64,000 nt of DNA from JAJDTR01 sp965220415 (lineage in GTDB: Bacteria; Poribacteria; WGA-4E; JAJDTR01), in the NCBI GenBank assembly GCA_965220415.1, contig OZ244829.1:4836001-4900000 (forward strand), given 5' to 3'. Numbering within the stretch: the first letter of the stretch is position 1; each line of letters opens with the position of its first letter. The translations under genes and the position numbers were made by a program. The notes below the pieces were generated by a model. The model did no database searches and was not told the origin of the DNA. It saw only the letters and a list, made by a program, of their open reading frames with translations. Below, one piece after another: positions 44,586 to 53,579 of the stretch.

Positions 44586-44786
44586 CCGATGAAGTTACGA
44601 TTTTGATAGTCCAATTCATGTTGCCGTTCTAACGCAGACCGAGGTTTGTAAAACGACTCGGAACGAACCGCCCATTCTTCCGCCGTTCCAACCCTGTTCT
44701 TCCAATCTTCGCAGCCAATTTGGAGGTGTCAGTTGGTGCCAACCGTCAGTTGACTGATATACCGTCTTATATTTTCAAAATTATTG

Positions 44787-44834
44787 AAGCGCTCTTTAGG
44801 TAGGCCTACCGAATCCTATTGAGCGCTTTTTTCG
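44787..44834 (+). terminator. Rho-independent terminator
   Basis: AAGCGCTC (44787-44794) pairs with GAGCGCTT (44821-44828), enclosing the smaller palindrome GGTAGGCCTACC (44799-44810), and is followed by TTTTTT. It would end the ftsZ-radical SAM transcript. Confidence 0.7.
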
Positions 44835-44905
44835 CGCCAACTTGATGAATGACAGATTTTTACGGAGCACAACCGTATTCATGACTGAAGTCGAAGGAAT
44901 GTAAC

Positions 44906-46513
44906 ATGGAGTCTCAATTAGAACTGTTTATTGAAAATCTCACGGCAAAGATTGAGCCACTTTCCAAACGGTTGGCAGAAGCATATTGGGAAGCTAGCCT
45001 GACAGGGTCGGATGAAGCGGCTCAAAAAGTTTCAGAACTAGAAACAGAATATCGTCTTATCTTCGCAGATCGCGATCGATTCGAGCAGTTGAAGACATTC
45101 CAAGCGGCGATTCAGAATCTATCTGCCCAATTGTCACGCCAATTGCATTTGCTGCTCTTGGAATTTACATCGGAACAACTGCCTCCCGAGACAATCAGAG
45201 AGCTTGTCAGACGGCAGACCGCTATTGAACAGGTCTTTACTCAACATCGCGCCGTTGTAGAAGGAATAGAGATGAATGACAACGCTATCCGCGATGTATT
45301 GAAGTCAGAAATTGATTGCAAAAAGAGACAAAATGTTTGGGAAGGGAGCAAGCAGATTGGAGGCAAAGTTGCGGCGGATTTGGTCGACCTAGCCCACTTG
45401 CGTAACCAGGCGGCACGCACGGTTGGGTTTGACGACTACTACCAGATGTCGCTGAAACTGCATGAAATTGATCCCACATTTCTCGCCGAAACAGTCAGTC
45501 AGATGGAAGATTTAACGAACAATCCATTTTCGGATATAAAATCAAAGCTGGACAACAACCTATCCAAGCGCTATGGTGTTGAAGTAGAAGCGCTTCGCCC
45601 TTGGCATTATGCGGATGTTTTCTTTCAGGAAGCACCAAATGTTAGTGAGGTTGATTTTGACGAACTGTTCGCCGAGTTGAACATTATCGACCTTACAGCA
45701 GATTTCTTCCGAGGCATCGATTTGTCCATTGACGAACTTGTTGAAAAGAGCGATCACTACGAGCGTCCCGGTAAGAATCAGCACGCTTTCTGCATACATA
45801 TTGATCGAAAAGGGGATGTGCGTGTGCTTGCGAACGTAAAGCCGACTGCGAAGTGGATGGAAACCATGCTACATGAGTACGGACACGCTGTTTATGATAA
45901 ACAGTTGGACCCTTCCCTACCATTCACGCTACGTACCCCCGCGCACTTAATCACGACGGAGGCAACCGCGATGCTTATGGGACGCTTGGCTCATAACGCA
46001 GAGTGGCTGGATCGTATGATTGGTCTTTCTCTCGCCCTAAAGCAGCGTATTTCGGCTGAAATGAAGAATACCTTTCGTTTGCGAATGCTCATCTTTGTTC
46101 GGTGGGCGATGGTAATGATTTGCTTTGAACGGGAGTTCTACCGCAATCCGGATCAGGATTTAAATTCACTGTGGTGGGATTTAGTCGAGCGTTTTCAATT
46201 TCTAACTCGACCCGAAGGCAGGGACGAACCCGACTGGGCAGCGAAGATTCATATTGCGACGGCACCGGTCTACTATCACAATTATCTCTTGGGGGAGATA
46301 GTTGCTTCGCAATTCCAGCATACCATTGACCACCATGTCTTGAACGGTGCGGGAGTCGCAGAGACGGGATATGTCAACGAACAACGAGTCGGTGAATACT
46401 TGCGTCAGAAGGTCTTTAAGCCGGGCAGCAGTATGCATTGGAATGAATTGCTCGTTAATGCAACGGGGGAACAACTCAATCCACAATATTTGGTGAATCA
46501 GTTAGTAGGCTGA
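44906..46513 (+). CDS. Zinc metallopeptidase of the M3 or M2-like type
   Basis: 535 residues, soluble, mostly helical, no signal peptide. The zinc site is HEYGH (TMLHEYGHAVYDKQL, near residue 325), with a likely third ligand Glu in LITTEATAMLMGRLAHN about 30 residues later, as in gluzincins. The N-terminal region is a long helical bundle, as in oligopeptidases. The spacing and overall length (about 500-600) suit bacterial oligoendopeptidase-like (M3) or carboxydipeptidase-like (M2) enzymes; I cannot decide between them. It probably degrades short peptides in the cytoplasm. It stands alone, bounded by a terminator upstream and an M1 repeat downstream. Confidence 0.75.
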   Translation: MESQLELFIENLTAKIEPLSKRLAEAYWEASLTGSDEAAQKVSELETEYRLIFADRDRFEQLKTFQAAIQNLSAQLSRQLHLLLLEFTSEQLPPETIRELVRRQTAIEQVFTQHRAVVEGIEMNDNAIRDVLKSEIDCKKRQNVWEGSKQIGGKVAADLVDLAHLRNQAARTVGFDDYYQMSLKLHEIDPTFLAETVSQMEDLTNNPFSDIKSKLDNNLSKRYGVEVEALRPWHYADVFFQEAPNVSEVDFDELFAELNIIDLTADFFRGIDLSIDELVEKSDHYERPGKNQHAFCIHIDRKGDVRVLANVKPTAKWMETMLHEYGHAVYDKQLDPSLPFTLRTPAHLITTEATAMLMGRLAHNAEWLDRMIGLSLALKQRISAEMKNTFRLRMLIFVRWAMVMICFEREFYRNPDQDLNSLWWDLVERFQFLTRPEGRDEPDWAAKIHIATAPVYYHNYLLGEIVASQFQHTIDHHVLNGAGVAETGYVNEQRVGEYLRQKVFKPGSSMHWNELLVNATGEQLNPQYLVNQLVG

Positions 46514-46519
46514 TTGTAT

Positions 46520-46805
46520 TATACCGTGCGCCGTCAGAAATTGCGCTTTTCAAGAATTAAGGCTTGCTTCGCCGATTGTACAGAAAGCACCAAGCGAACG
46601 AATATTGAACGGGGTAACGTCCGCAGTTTCCACCTGTGGGATCCCTATGGGATCTCTATCGCCTTCGTTATTCTCTCAGTTGATCGCTCATTATCCATTC
46701 GCTTGATCCCTCTGGGGCTACCAAGATTAAATAGGTCGCGATTCGGAGATCGCTCCTACAAACCTTCGGTGCGCAATTGCGCAAAATTAACCGGCGCTGA
46801 GTATA
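46520..46805. repeat. M1 element carrying a u36 double unit
   Basis: TATACCGTGCGCCGTCAGAA … CCGGCGCTGAGTATA, starting 7 bp after the peptidase stop. It contains the block GGTCGCGATTCGGAGATCGC (intact here) and, separately, CACCTGT|…|CCCTCTGGGG with a 70-nt double u36. Confidence 0.78.
46638..46707 (+). repeat. u36 double unit (one nested in another)
   Basis: Outer left end GGGATCCCTAT (46638-46648), complete 36-nt inner unit (46649-46684), outer right end (46685-46707). Outer halves rejoin to 34 nt. Confidence 0.85.
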
Positions 46806-46888
46806 AGTTTAGCGCAAGATAGTGCTTAAAAAGGCACTTTAGAGGTCCAACCAGAAAGAGGAACGTGAAAACCGTCCTTCGTCTACTA

Positions 46889-47596
46889 TCAATTTTTCCT
46901 TTCGTCAGATTTGATTCTTGCCCACACTGCCGGTAATTTCTGTGCTTCCTCGACTGCGCGTGGGCGTCCGGGGCCACCGTTCTTGATATTTGGCCCACTG
47001 ATCTCGACATCATCAAATCGGGCGCGCGCATCGGAAACTACCAGTCCAGCTTGTCCGCCTTTTAACGGATTTAAATCTCGTCCAACAAAAACCTGATCGT
47101 CAACCTGAAACTCCCAGAACTCACCGTTGATTGTAGCTTTCAGTTGATACCACGTATCTATCTCTGTTACAAACGGAAAAGTACGTACGAACCAACCGTC
47201 CGGTGAAGCTATGACGATTCTGACGACACCGAGCGTGATTTCAACAAAGAATAAGTAGCGACTGTCCTCTTCCCCTCTATCGTGGAGGGTGAGACCGACA
47301 GTAGCTGGATGGTTTTTCTCCTCCACCAGTTTTACTCGGCACGAAACTGAATAATCACGCCAACTTAGCTCTCCCGTCAACCATAGGCTCATGAATCCCG
47401 GATGAAAAATCTCGCCCACAGCTTCTCCGTTGTCAATCCACCACTTCTCAACTCGGCGGTCTAGATTGTAAATTGTCCATTCAGTGGTTGCCTTGTCTTC
47501 GAAATCGTCCCGCCACGTTCCAGACTGAACAATGTGGCACGGGCAAAAAACGAGCAGAAAAATTCCAATAATCCAATTTATAAGCACGGGTTTCAT
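46889..47596 (-). CDS. Exported concanavalin-like (DUF1080/LamG-type) protein
   Basis: 235 residues from ATG 47596, with AGGAGGT 9 nt upstream; the open frame to 47695 is rejected. A signal peptide (INWIIGIFLLVFCPCHIVQS) is followed by one beta-sandwich domain with WRDDFEDKATTEWTIYNLDR, LWLTGELSWRDYSVSCRVKL and FQVDDQVFVGRDLNPLKGGQ, then VSDARARFDDVEISG. This order is typical of the 3-keto-disaccharide hydrolase (DUF1080) and LamG folds that bind carbohydrates. The C-terminal tail is Pro-rich and basic. A periplasmic carbohydrate-binding role is likely. Confidence 0.72.
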   Translation of the reverse strand: MKPVLINWIIGIFLLVFCPCHIVQSGTWRDDFEDKATTEWTIYNLDRRVEKWWIDNGEAVGEIFHPGFMSLWLTGELSWRDYSVSCRVKLVEEKNHPATVGLTLHDRGEEDSRYLFFVEITLGVVRIVIASPDGWFVRTFPFVTEIDTWYQLKATINGEFWEFQVDDQVFVGRDLNPLKGGQAGLVVSDARARFDDVEISGPNIKNGGPGRPRAVEEAQKLPAVWARIKSDERKN

Positions 47597-47800
47597 TTGG
47601 TTGGTACCTCCTGTCTCAAATTTGGATCGTGTAATCCATGAGTTCCCTGCTAAATCAAGAAGCACCGTGCTGTGATTACCAATTTTGCAACGCACCGTCT
47701 ACACCCTTAAATTCTGTTTTAGACCTACAACCATTATAGTTGGATTATCGGACGGTGTCAAGCTATCTGCATTCTGTTCTAGGGGAACCGCAGCTAAAAT

Positions 47801-48050
47801 CCATAGGGATCAAGTTTAGCATTTTAAGGCGAAAGGGGCGCCGCAGAAGATGACCCATGGCGTTGGTTTCCGTAGGTGCCGGTGCGGTTGGAAAGGGATC
47901 TCTATCGCACTCACTATCCGTTCGCTTGATCGCACCTACCGTGTGGAAGGTTATAGAGATTTCTTCCCACCCAAGGGGACGAAGTTATGGGTTGTGCGGC
48001 GAAGAACTCCGCCAATACTAGACGAACTCCCTTAACTTGATCCCTATGGG
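47801..48050. repeat. M6 element carrying one u36
   Basis: Imperfect inverted ends CCATAGGGATCAAGTTTAGC and …CCCTTAACTTGATCCCTATGG. The middle contains GGTGCGGTTGGAAA|u36|CGCACCTACC. It aligns with 55297-55580. The sequence between the ends has no gene. Confidence 0.75.
47895..47930 (+). repeat. u36 unit in a GGTGCGG/CCGCACC hairpin
   Basis: Exactly 36 nt (GGGATCTCTATCGC … CCGTTCGCTTGAT). The uninterrupted hairpin in M1 (for example at 20293-20321) reads GGTTGGAAACCGCACC, so one C was replaced. Confidence 0.87.
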
Positions 48051-48745
48051 GAATAGCATCTAAAATCCATTGGTTGCGTTGCGAGAATCTGGTTACGAAA
48101 CCACGTGCCCGCGTTTTTCCCTTAGGGTACAAGAACGCCCGTATACTGTAGGTGTGAACCGCAATGTTCGCCGTCTTGTCACGGGTGCTTAGATGGAGGA
48201 TTGCATGTAGCTAGTCGGTGTAGCCGTTACTATCTTGTATAGGATGGGACGGAACACACTCGTCTAAACTGTTTTTTTTTTGCAGTTGACACAACTGTAA
48301 CTCCTATGTTAGAGTTAGGGCGTTGCGCGGATTCCAATAGCCGACCTCCAAGGCTCTCGATGAACGATACGTTGCCGTGTGTTGAGAATCTCGAAACTTA
48401 TTTCCAAGCTGTTGAGGGACTCGACCACGCCGTAAGTGGTGTATTGATGGAAATCGGGAGTTAAGAGAATTCGCCTTGAAAGTGGGGTGCCATCTCCCAA
48501 AAATCCGCCGACGCGCTTTCATGTTTGTCCCCGTTGCCCTGAAGAAACGGTGCATTGCCGTGAAGCCTATCCATCCGTGCCCGTCTTCACCGATTTGCAT
48601 GCCCGCCACTGTCATCTTTATGCCGTGGATAATTAGACTTTCTCAGTATCCGCTATGCCTGTGTCTACCATCCGTTGTCAAGATTTCCGACGTACAGAAT
48701 TGCCAATTTCTACTATGCTTAACATCTGCTTAGCAAGGGCTAGTT
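48051..48745. other. 695-bp spacer before mutL
   Basis: No convincing gene. A 103-codon minus-strand frame (48304-48615) shares a short stretch (FRA-T-T-N-K-A) with another unsupported frame near 5100, so both may be remnants of one repeat or insertion sequence. TTGACA at 48273-48278 could be a -35 but its -10 is poor. Confidence 0.4.
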
Positions 48746-50671
48746 ATGGCGAAAATTAAAATCCTACCGCCCGATGTCTCGAACAAGATTGCTGCTGGGG
48801 AGGTTGTTGAACGTCCAGCTTCAGCGGTTAAAGAATTAATTGAAAATGCAGTTGATGCACAGAGTACGAGTGTTGGAGTTGAAGTCCGTGCCGGAGGTAA
48901 AAGACTCCTTCGCGTTTCGGACAACGGGACGGGAATGACTCGCGAGGACGCTTTGATTGCATTAGAGCGACATGCAACGAGCAAAGTTCGTTGCATTGAA
49001 GACCTCCAGCGAATCCAGACGTTCGGTTTTCGCGGTGAGGCATTGCCGAGCATTGCTTCTGTATCACAGTTTGAGCTTTTGACCCGAACTGCAGAGGCAC
49101 TTGAGGGCACCAGAGTAACTGTTGAAGGCGGTGTAGTGCGATCTGTGCAAGAGAGCGGTTGTTCACCAGGCACTCATATAACCGTTAACAACCTTTTCTA
49201 CAATGTTCCGGCGCGCCAAAAATTCCTTAAGAGCGGAACAACCGAACTTAACCACATCACAAACCAGGTTATGTGGGCGGCGCTTGCACATCCGAAGGTT
49301 CAATTTTCCCTTGCCCACAATGGACGATCATCAATTGATGTGCGTTCTTGCGATTCGCATCTTGAGCGAATTCGCTTGTTATATGGAAAAGAATTTGCCG
49401 CGAATTTGATTGAATTTGACGCCGACCTTGCAAAGCTTCACTTCCACTGTTTCATCGGCAAACCAGAGTTGACGAAATCAAATCGAAACTATCAGCTTTT
49501 CTTTCTGAATCGACGTCCGATTCGCAGCAGAATACTCGGAGCCGCGCTTACCGAAGCGATGCGGTCAATGGTTCCCAAAGATCGATATTCTGTCGCTTTC
49601 CTGTTTCTGACTATGGATACTGAGGAGGTTGATGTCAATGTCCATCCCGCTAAAATTGAGGTGCGATTTCGGAATGAACAGGGAATGTACGGGGGTGTGG
49701 TGCGGGTGATTCACAGCGGCGTCCACAAGCATAAATATATTCCAAGAATAGAAACTGATGGACAAGACTTACCTGCAGAGGAGAAGAAAGAAATCTCAGA
49801 CGAAGTAGGGGGAATTACTGAGCCATCGCAAGGGAACGTGGCGGGAGCGGTAGAAAATAGAAATTTTTCGACTAGTGACGATTTTGCAGCACTTGCCAAA
49901 GGAGTAAGAACCGGAGTATCTGCTCAACCAACCGAGACTGTACCGATAATCCCTCGAATCGATTCTGTCGCAAATGAGAATAGCGAAACATCAAACGATG
50001 AATCGAAAACACAGCATCAACAGATTTCAAGTGCCGTTCAACCGCCTCAACGGGCAGTTCCAGAAGGTGTAACCCTTGATTTGTTTGATTTCGAGAAGGT
50101 AGAGTTAAAAACCAATCTCTTCAACACCTACATTGTTGCGGAAAGTCAAGACAGGGTGTTTATCATAGATCAACATGTGGCGGCGGAGCGGGTGCTCTAC
50201 GAACGATTCGTTGAGCAGTTTAGAGCCGATGGCATACCGGTGCAGGGGTTGTTGCTTCCGGTGACGGTGGAAGTGAACTCGCATCAGTTGAACACCTTGA
50301 ACGCACACGAAGGTCTCTTCAGATCGTTGGGATTCGATGTCGAGCCTTTTGGAGGAAACACGATTCTCGTGCGCTCTATACCCGCGCCGCTTCCCGTTCG
50401 CCTTGCCTCCGACACAGTGATAGATCTCCTAGACAAGATTGCAACCATCGAGCAACCCGCGGTAGAATTGCTTGAGATTCAAGATCGAGCATTAATTACG
50501 CTTGCCTGTAAATCTGCCGTCAAGGCGGGAGATCCACTGACTATGGAGGAGATGGTGAACCTGGTTAAGGAGTTATCACAGGCGAAATTACCATTCAATT
50601 GCCCGCACTCTCGGCCGATTACTATTGAAATGAGCAAGAATGAGTTGGAAAGGCGCTTTCATCGGCGTTAA
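48746..50671 (+). CDS. mutL: DNA mismatch repair protein MutL
   Basis: 641 residues. Mismatch-repair ATPase that links MutS to strand incision. The GHKL ATPase motifs are complete: IAAGEVVERPASAVKELIEN, DNGTGM, ERHATSK and FRGEALPSI. A variable linker (residues ~330-440) precedes the dimerisation domain. IIDQHVAAERVLYERF is the metal-binding endonuclease motif and CPHSRPITIE a second endonuclease motif, so this MutL probably nicks DNA itself, as expected where MutH is absent. mutS is not in the window. Confidence 0.95.
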   Translation: MAKIKILPPDVSNKIAAGEVVERPASAVKELIENAVDAQSTSVGVEVRAGGKRLLRVSDNGTGMTREDALIALERHATSKVRCIEDLQRIQTFGFRGEALPSIASVSQFELLTRTAEALEGTRVTVEGGVVRSVQESGCSPGTHITVNNLFYNVPARQKFLKSGTTELNHITNQVMWAALAHPKVQFSLAHNGRSSIDVRSCDSHLERIRLLYGKEFAANLIEFDADLAKLHFHCFIGKPELTKSNRNYQLFFLNRRPIRSRILGAALTEAMRSMVPKDRYSVAFLFLTMDTEEVDVNVHPAKIEVRFRNEQGMYGGVVRVIHSGVHKHKYIPRIETDGQDLPAEEKKEISDEVGGITEPSQGNVAGAVENRNFSTSDDFAALAKGVRTGVSAQPTETVPIIPRIDSVANENSETSNDESKTQHQQISSAVQPPQRAVPEGVTLDLFDFEKVELKTNLFNTYIVAESQDRVFIIDQHVAAERVLYERFVEQFRADGIPVQGLLLPVTVEVNSHQLNTLNAHEGLFRSLGFDVEPFGGNTILVRSIPAPLPVRLASDTVIDLLDKIATIEQPAVELLEIQDRALITLACKSAVKAGDPLTMEEMVNLVKELSQAKLPFNCPHSRPITIEMSKNELERRFHRR

Positions 50672-50778
50672 TGGGGAAAGGAAACATGAGCACAACCTGA
50701 TACGACAAGCCGAATGTTGGACTTGATGGGAAAAAATTGCAGTTCACACGTAAGTAGCGAGAATTGGGAGAAGAGGTC

Positions 50779-51633
50779 ATGCCAAAGTATGGGGTCAACC
50801 TGCTGTTGTGGGCGGACAAATTCGACCGCGATACCGTCGACTTGATTCCAAAAGTCGCGGAGATGGGTTTCGATGGCGTTGAAATTCCCATCTTCGACCC
50901 GGCAACTGTTGATATACCGCACACGAAGACGGCGTTAAAGGACACGAATCTACATCCGATTGGCTGTGCCATCATGGCGCATAATCGCAACCCAATCCAC
51001 GAAGATATTGCAAATCGCGAGAATGGGAAGGAGTATCTGAAGCGTTCGATTGATGTTCTCGCAGAGTTGGGCGGTGACACGCTTGTTGGTCCTTTGTACA
51101 GCGCTGTCGGTGCCTTGGTTGGACGTGGTAGAAACCAGCAGGAGTGGGATTGGTGTGTTGACATTCTCGGCGAAATAGCAGAATTTTCGGGACAACGTGG
51201 TGTTACCGTCGCAATTGAGCCTTTGAACCGTTTCGAGGCGTACTTCATTAACATTACTGCCGACGCTATAAAACTGGCAACTGCCGTCAACAGTCCATTC
51301 TTCAAGATTCATCTGGACACATTTCACATGAATATTGAGGAGAAAAACCTAACGCGAGCCATTGCCGACACGGGCGAGTTGTTGCATCATCTCCACGCAT
51401 GCGAAAATGACCGGGGAACTCCGGGCACCGGATTAGTTGATTGGGATGGAGTATTCAGCGCGCTAGCAGCAGTCCAATACGATCGGTGGTTGGTAATCGA
51501 GTCGTTCACGCCTGCTGTTAAAGGAATCGCAGCAGCGACTGCAATCTGGCGGGATATCGCTCCGAGCGCCGAAATCTTGGCAACGGAGGGTTTAGCGTTT
51601 CTCAAGCGGATGGCAGATAAGCATCTGCACTGA
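50779..51633 (+). CDS. D-tagatose/D-psicose 3-epimerase-like sugar epimerase
   Basis: 284 residues from ATG 50779 (GAGAAGAGG upstream). A TIM-barrel enzyme of the xylose-isomerase-like superfamily. The four metal-binding and catalytic residues of ketose 3-epimerases can be placed: Glu in VAIEPLNRFE, Asp in IHLDTFHMNIEE, His in HLHACENDRGTPG and Glu in WLVIESF. The start YGVNLLLWAD is also typical. It probably interconverts ketose sugars at C3. No sugar transporter or kinase is adjacent; an FGGY kinase lies 2 kb downstream on the other strand. Confidence 0.85.
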   Translation: MPKYGVNLLLWADKFDRDTVDLIPKVAEMGFDGVEIPIFDPATVDIPHTKTALKDTNLHPIGCAIMAHNRNPIHEDIANRENGKEYLKRSIDVLAELGGDTLVGPLYSAVGALVGRGRNQQEWDWCVDILGEIAEFSGQRGVTVAIEPLNRFEAYFINITADAIKLATAVNSPFFKIHLDTFHMNIEEKNLTRAIADTGELLHHLHACENDRGTPGTGLVDWDGVFSALAAVQYDRWLVIESFTPAVKGIAAATAIWRDIAPSAEILATEGLAFLKRMADKHLH

Positions 51634-51667
51634 AGAGCGATCTTCGTAATTGTTTAGTTCAGTCCAG

Positions 51668-51725
51668 AACTTACGCGCCAGCAGGAAATCGCGACCTGGA
51701 GATCGCTCCTACATTACGCTCATGG
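51668..51725. repeat. M1 fragment
   Basis: AATCGCGACCTGGAGATCGC followed by TCCTAC, the inner block of M1, without recognisable ends. Confidence 0.5.
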
Positions 51726-51841
51726 GGTAGGAACAGGGATTAAACTGTAGCACAACGATCCAACATTCCCAAAACAGATTGATAGACTAAACAGTTCCCG
51801 ATCTTCTATCTAGTACAAGCAGTCTATTGGCTTAGCAACCT

Positions 51842-52507
51842 ATGGATTTTTTGAACGAGTTCCTAGTACCGTACTCTGTGGCAACGGTTGGATCTATTGC
51901 CCTCAAACTGTTGCTCGCTTTTGCACTCGGCATTGTGATTTCCGTCGTATACCATTGGACGCACACGGGGATTGCCGAGCGGTCCTTCACGGATACGCTT
52001 ATCATCCTCTGTATGTTAATATCGGTTGTGATGGTTGTTATCGGCGACAGCGTGGCGCGAGCGTTTAGCCTTGTTGGCGCGCTGTCGATTATTCGATTCC
52101 GCACCGTCGTGCAGGATCCACGAGATATTGCGTTCGTATTTTTCGCACTGGCAACGGGGATGGCTGTTGGTGCAAGTGATCCACCCATAGCGATTCTAGG
52201 TACGTTTCTGATTAGCGGTATCATCATGCTACTTCATTGGTGGCATGGAAGACACCCCAATCGCGAGACATTTCAACTTACCTTTAAATCACATCTTGAT
52301 TCCACCTCTGAGCCAGTTGTCCGTTCCATTTTCAGCAAGCATCTCATCCACGAACGACTCGTCCATCAGGAAACGTCGAAAACGGGCGGAGTCGAACTCA
52401 GATATCACATTACCTTTAAAGATCCTGAGGGCCGGGAGCCGTTTTTCCAAGAACTTTCCACTTTAGAAGACATTCAAGGAATCAAGTTAACAAAGCGATT
52501 AAGCTAA
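51842..52507 (+). CDS. DUF4956-type integral membrane protein
   Basis: 221 residues with four or five membrane segments in the first 140 residues (VGSIALKLLLAFALGIVISV; TLIILCMLISVVMVVIGDSV; IAFVFFALATGMAVG; IAILGTFLISGIIMLLHWW). The sequence SLVGALSIIRFRTVVQDPRD is the hallmark of the DUF4956 family, related to MgtC-like proteins and often linked to polyphosphate genes. The C-terminal ~80 residues are cytoplasmic with an alpha/beta fold. No polyphosphate gene is adjacent, so its role here is open. Confidence 0.78.
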   Translation: MDFLNEFLVPYSVATVGSIALKLLLAFALGIVISVVYHWTHTGIAERSFTDTLIILCMLISVVMVVIGDSVARAFSLVGALSIIRFRTVVQDPRDIAFVFFALATGMAVGASDPPIAILGTFLISGIIMLLHWWHGRHPNRETFQLTFKSHLDSTSEPVVRSIFSKHLIHERLVHQETSKTGGVELRYHITFKDPEGREPFFQELSTLEDIQGIKLTKRLS

Positions 52508-52526
52508 CTCTTTTCGAATCCCGAGA

Positions 52527-53306
52527 TTATCTTCCGGCTGTCATTTCTTGGTGAAGGAACGCGATAATATCGGCGATATCCTGATCGGACAACCGATCTT
52601 CCGAGTAAAATGGCATAATAAACCCGCCACCTCGAATCTTGGCTGCATATTTGTGCAACGTTTTTTGTATGTTAGAAGGTGGTTTGCGACGAATTAGTTG
52701 CGATCCGATTCCCGCCTTCCGCGCGGTAGGGTGGCAGTAGTTGCAGGCTCGGCTATACAACTTCCATCCCTTTTTGGCATCACTCTCCATTGCCACGATT
52801 TTGTCCGCCGCTGAAATCGCCGCTTCCTTGTCGAGTTCTTGGAGTTCAAATTGCGGACCCTTATTCTCTCCTGATACATGCTCGAAGTAAGCCATCAACG
52901 CCTCTGCTTGTTCCTCCGGGATAGCAGTTGGGTCCACTTTGTTGGCAGGCACACGCTGAAGAAAACGCTGGTAGCAGAACCCGCCGCCGCCTGCTGCGCG
53001 TCTGAATATGTCAGCTTTAATCATCCCGCCTTTTGCCTCTCCGCGCTGCGGTACACCGATGATACTGTGACCTGCCCTGATTTTGCCATCGGGATTAGCA
53101 TCTTCGTCGAAATCTGCATGGCAGTCTGCACAAGCAAGGCCGCTAATCTTTTTGGGATTGAGCGTACCTCCGAAAGATGGATCGTAAAATAACTCGCGGC
53201 CGAGTTGAGCTTGTTCCGATATCTCGGCTTGGGCTAACGGAGTGGAAAAAAAGAGGAGGCATGAGGCCAACAAGGTTGAGCCTAGTCCAAAGCTAATATT
53301 ACGCAC
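52527..53306 (-). CDS. Periplasmic diheme c-type cytochrome
   Basis: 259 residues. A signal peptide (LLASCLLFFSTPLAQA) precedes two heme attachment sites, CADCH (near residue 60) and CNYCH (near residue 190). GGGFIMPFYSEDRLSDQDIADIIAFL near the C-terminus supplies the distal Met ligand and the last helix of a class I cytochrome c. The first half has features of the cytochrome-c peroxidase/MauG-like start (AQLGRELFYDP). It probably carries electrons in the periplasm and may serve the bc complex encoded at 20.4-23.1 kb. Confidence 0.85.
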   Translation of the reverse strand: MRNISFGLGSTLLASCLLFFSTPLAQAEISEQAQLGRELFYDPSFGGTLNPKKISGLACADCHADFDEDANPDGKIRAGHSIIGVPQRGEAKGGMIKADIFRRAAGGGGFCYQRFLQRVPANKVDPTAIPEEQAEALMAYFEHVSGENKGPQFELQELDKEAAISAADKIVAMESDAKKGWKLYSRACNYCHPTARKAGIGSQLIRRKPPSNIQKTLHKYAAKIRGGGFIMPFYSEDRLSDQDIADIIAFLHQEMTAGR

Positions 53307-53579
53307 GAAACTCTCCTTTCAAGTTGTTTGGAAGTAGAGAATGTTAATTTTTGACTAAATCCTTGAAACTCTATTGACAAACAGATTCTAATACTAGAGC
53401 GATGTCAACTACAGGATTTTCTTATAAGGCATAGGTGTTCCTGTACATTGTTATTTGGCACATATAAACATTACCAGGTTAGTGAGAATCTGTCAAATGC
53501 ATAATCAGGTAAAGCGTATCCATTGATGGGAATCAAGCGTGTATCACAGCCATCTTTTTTCTAGCACTGTGGGAATTCT

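Noticed and set aside
48304..48615. Transposase fragment on the minus strand
   Set aside because: No catalytic DDE pattern or known family block can be read; noted only as a possible repeat remnant.
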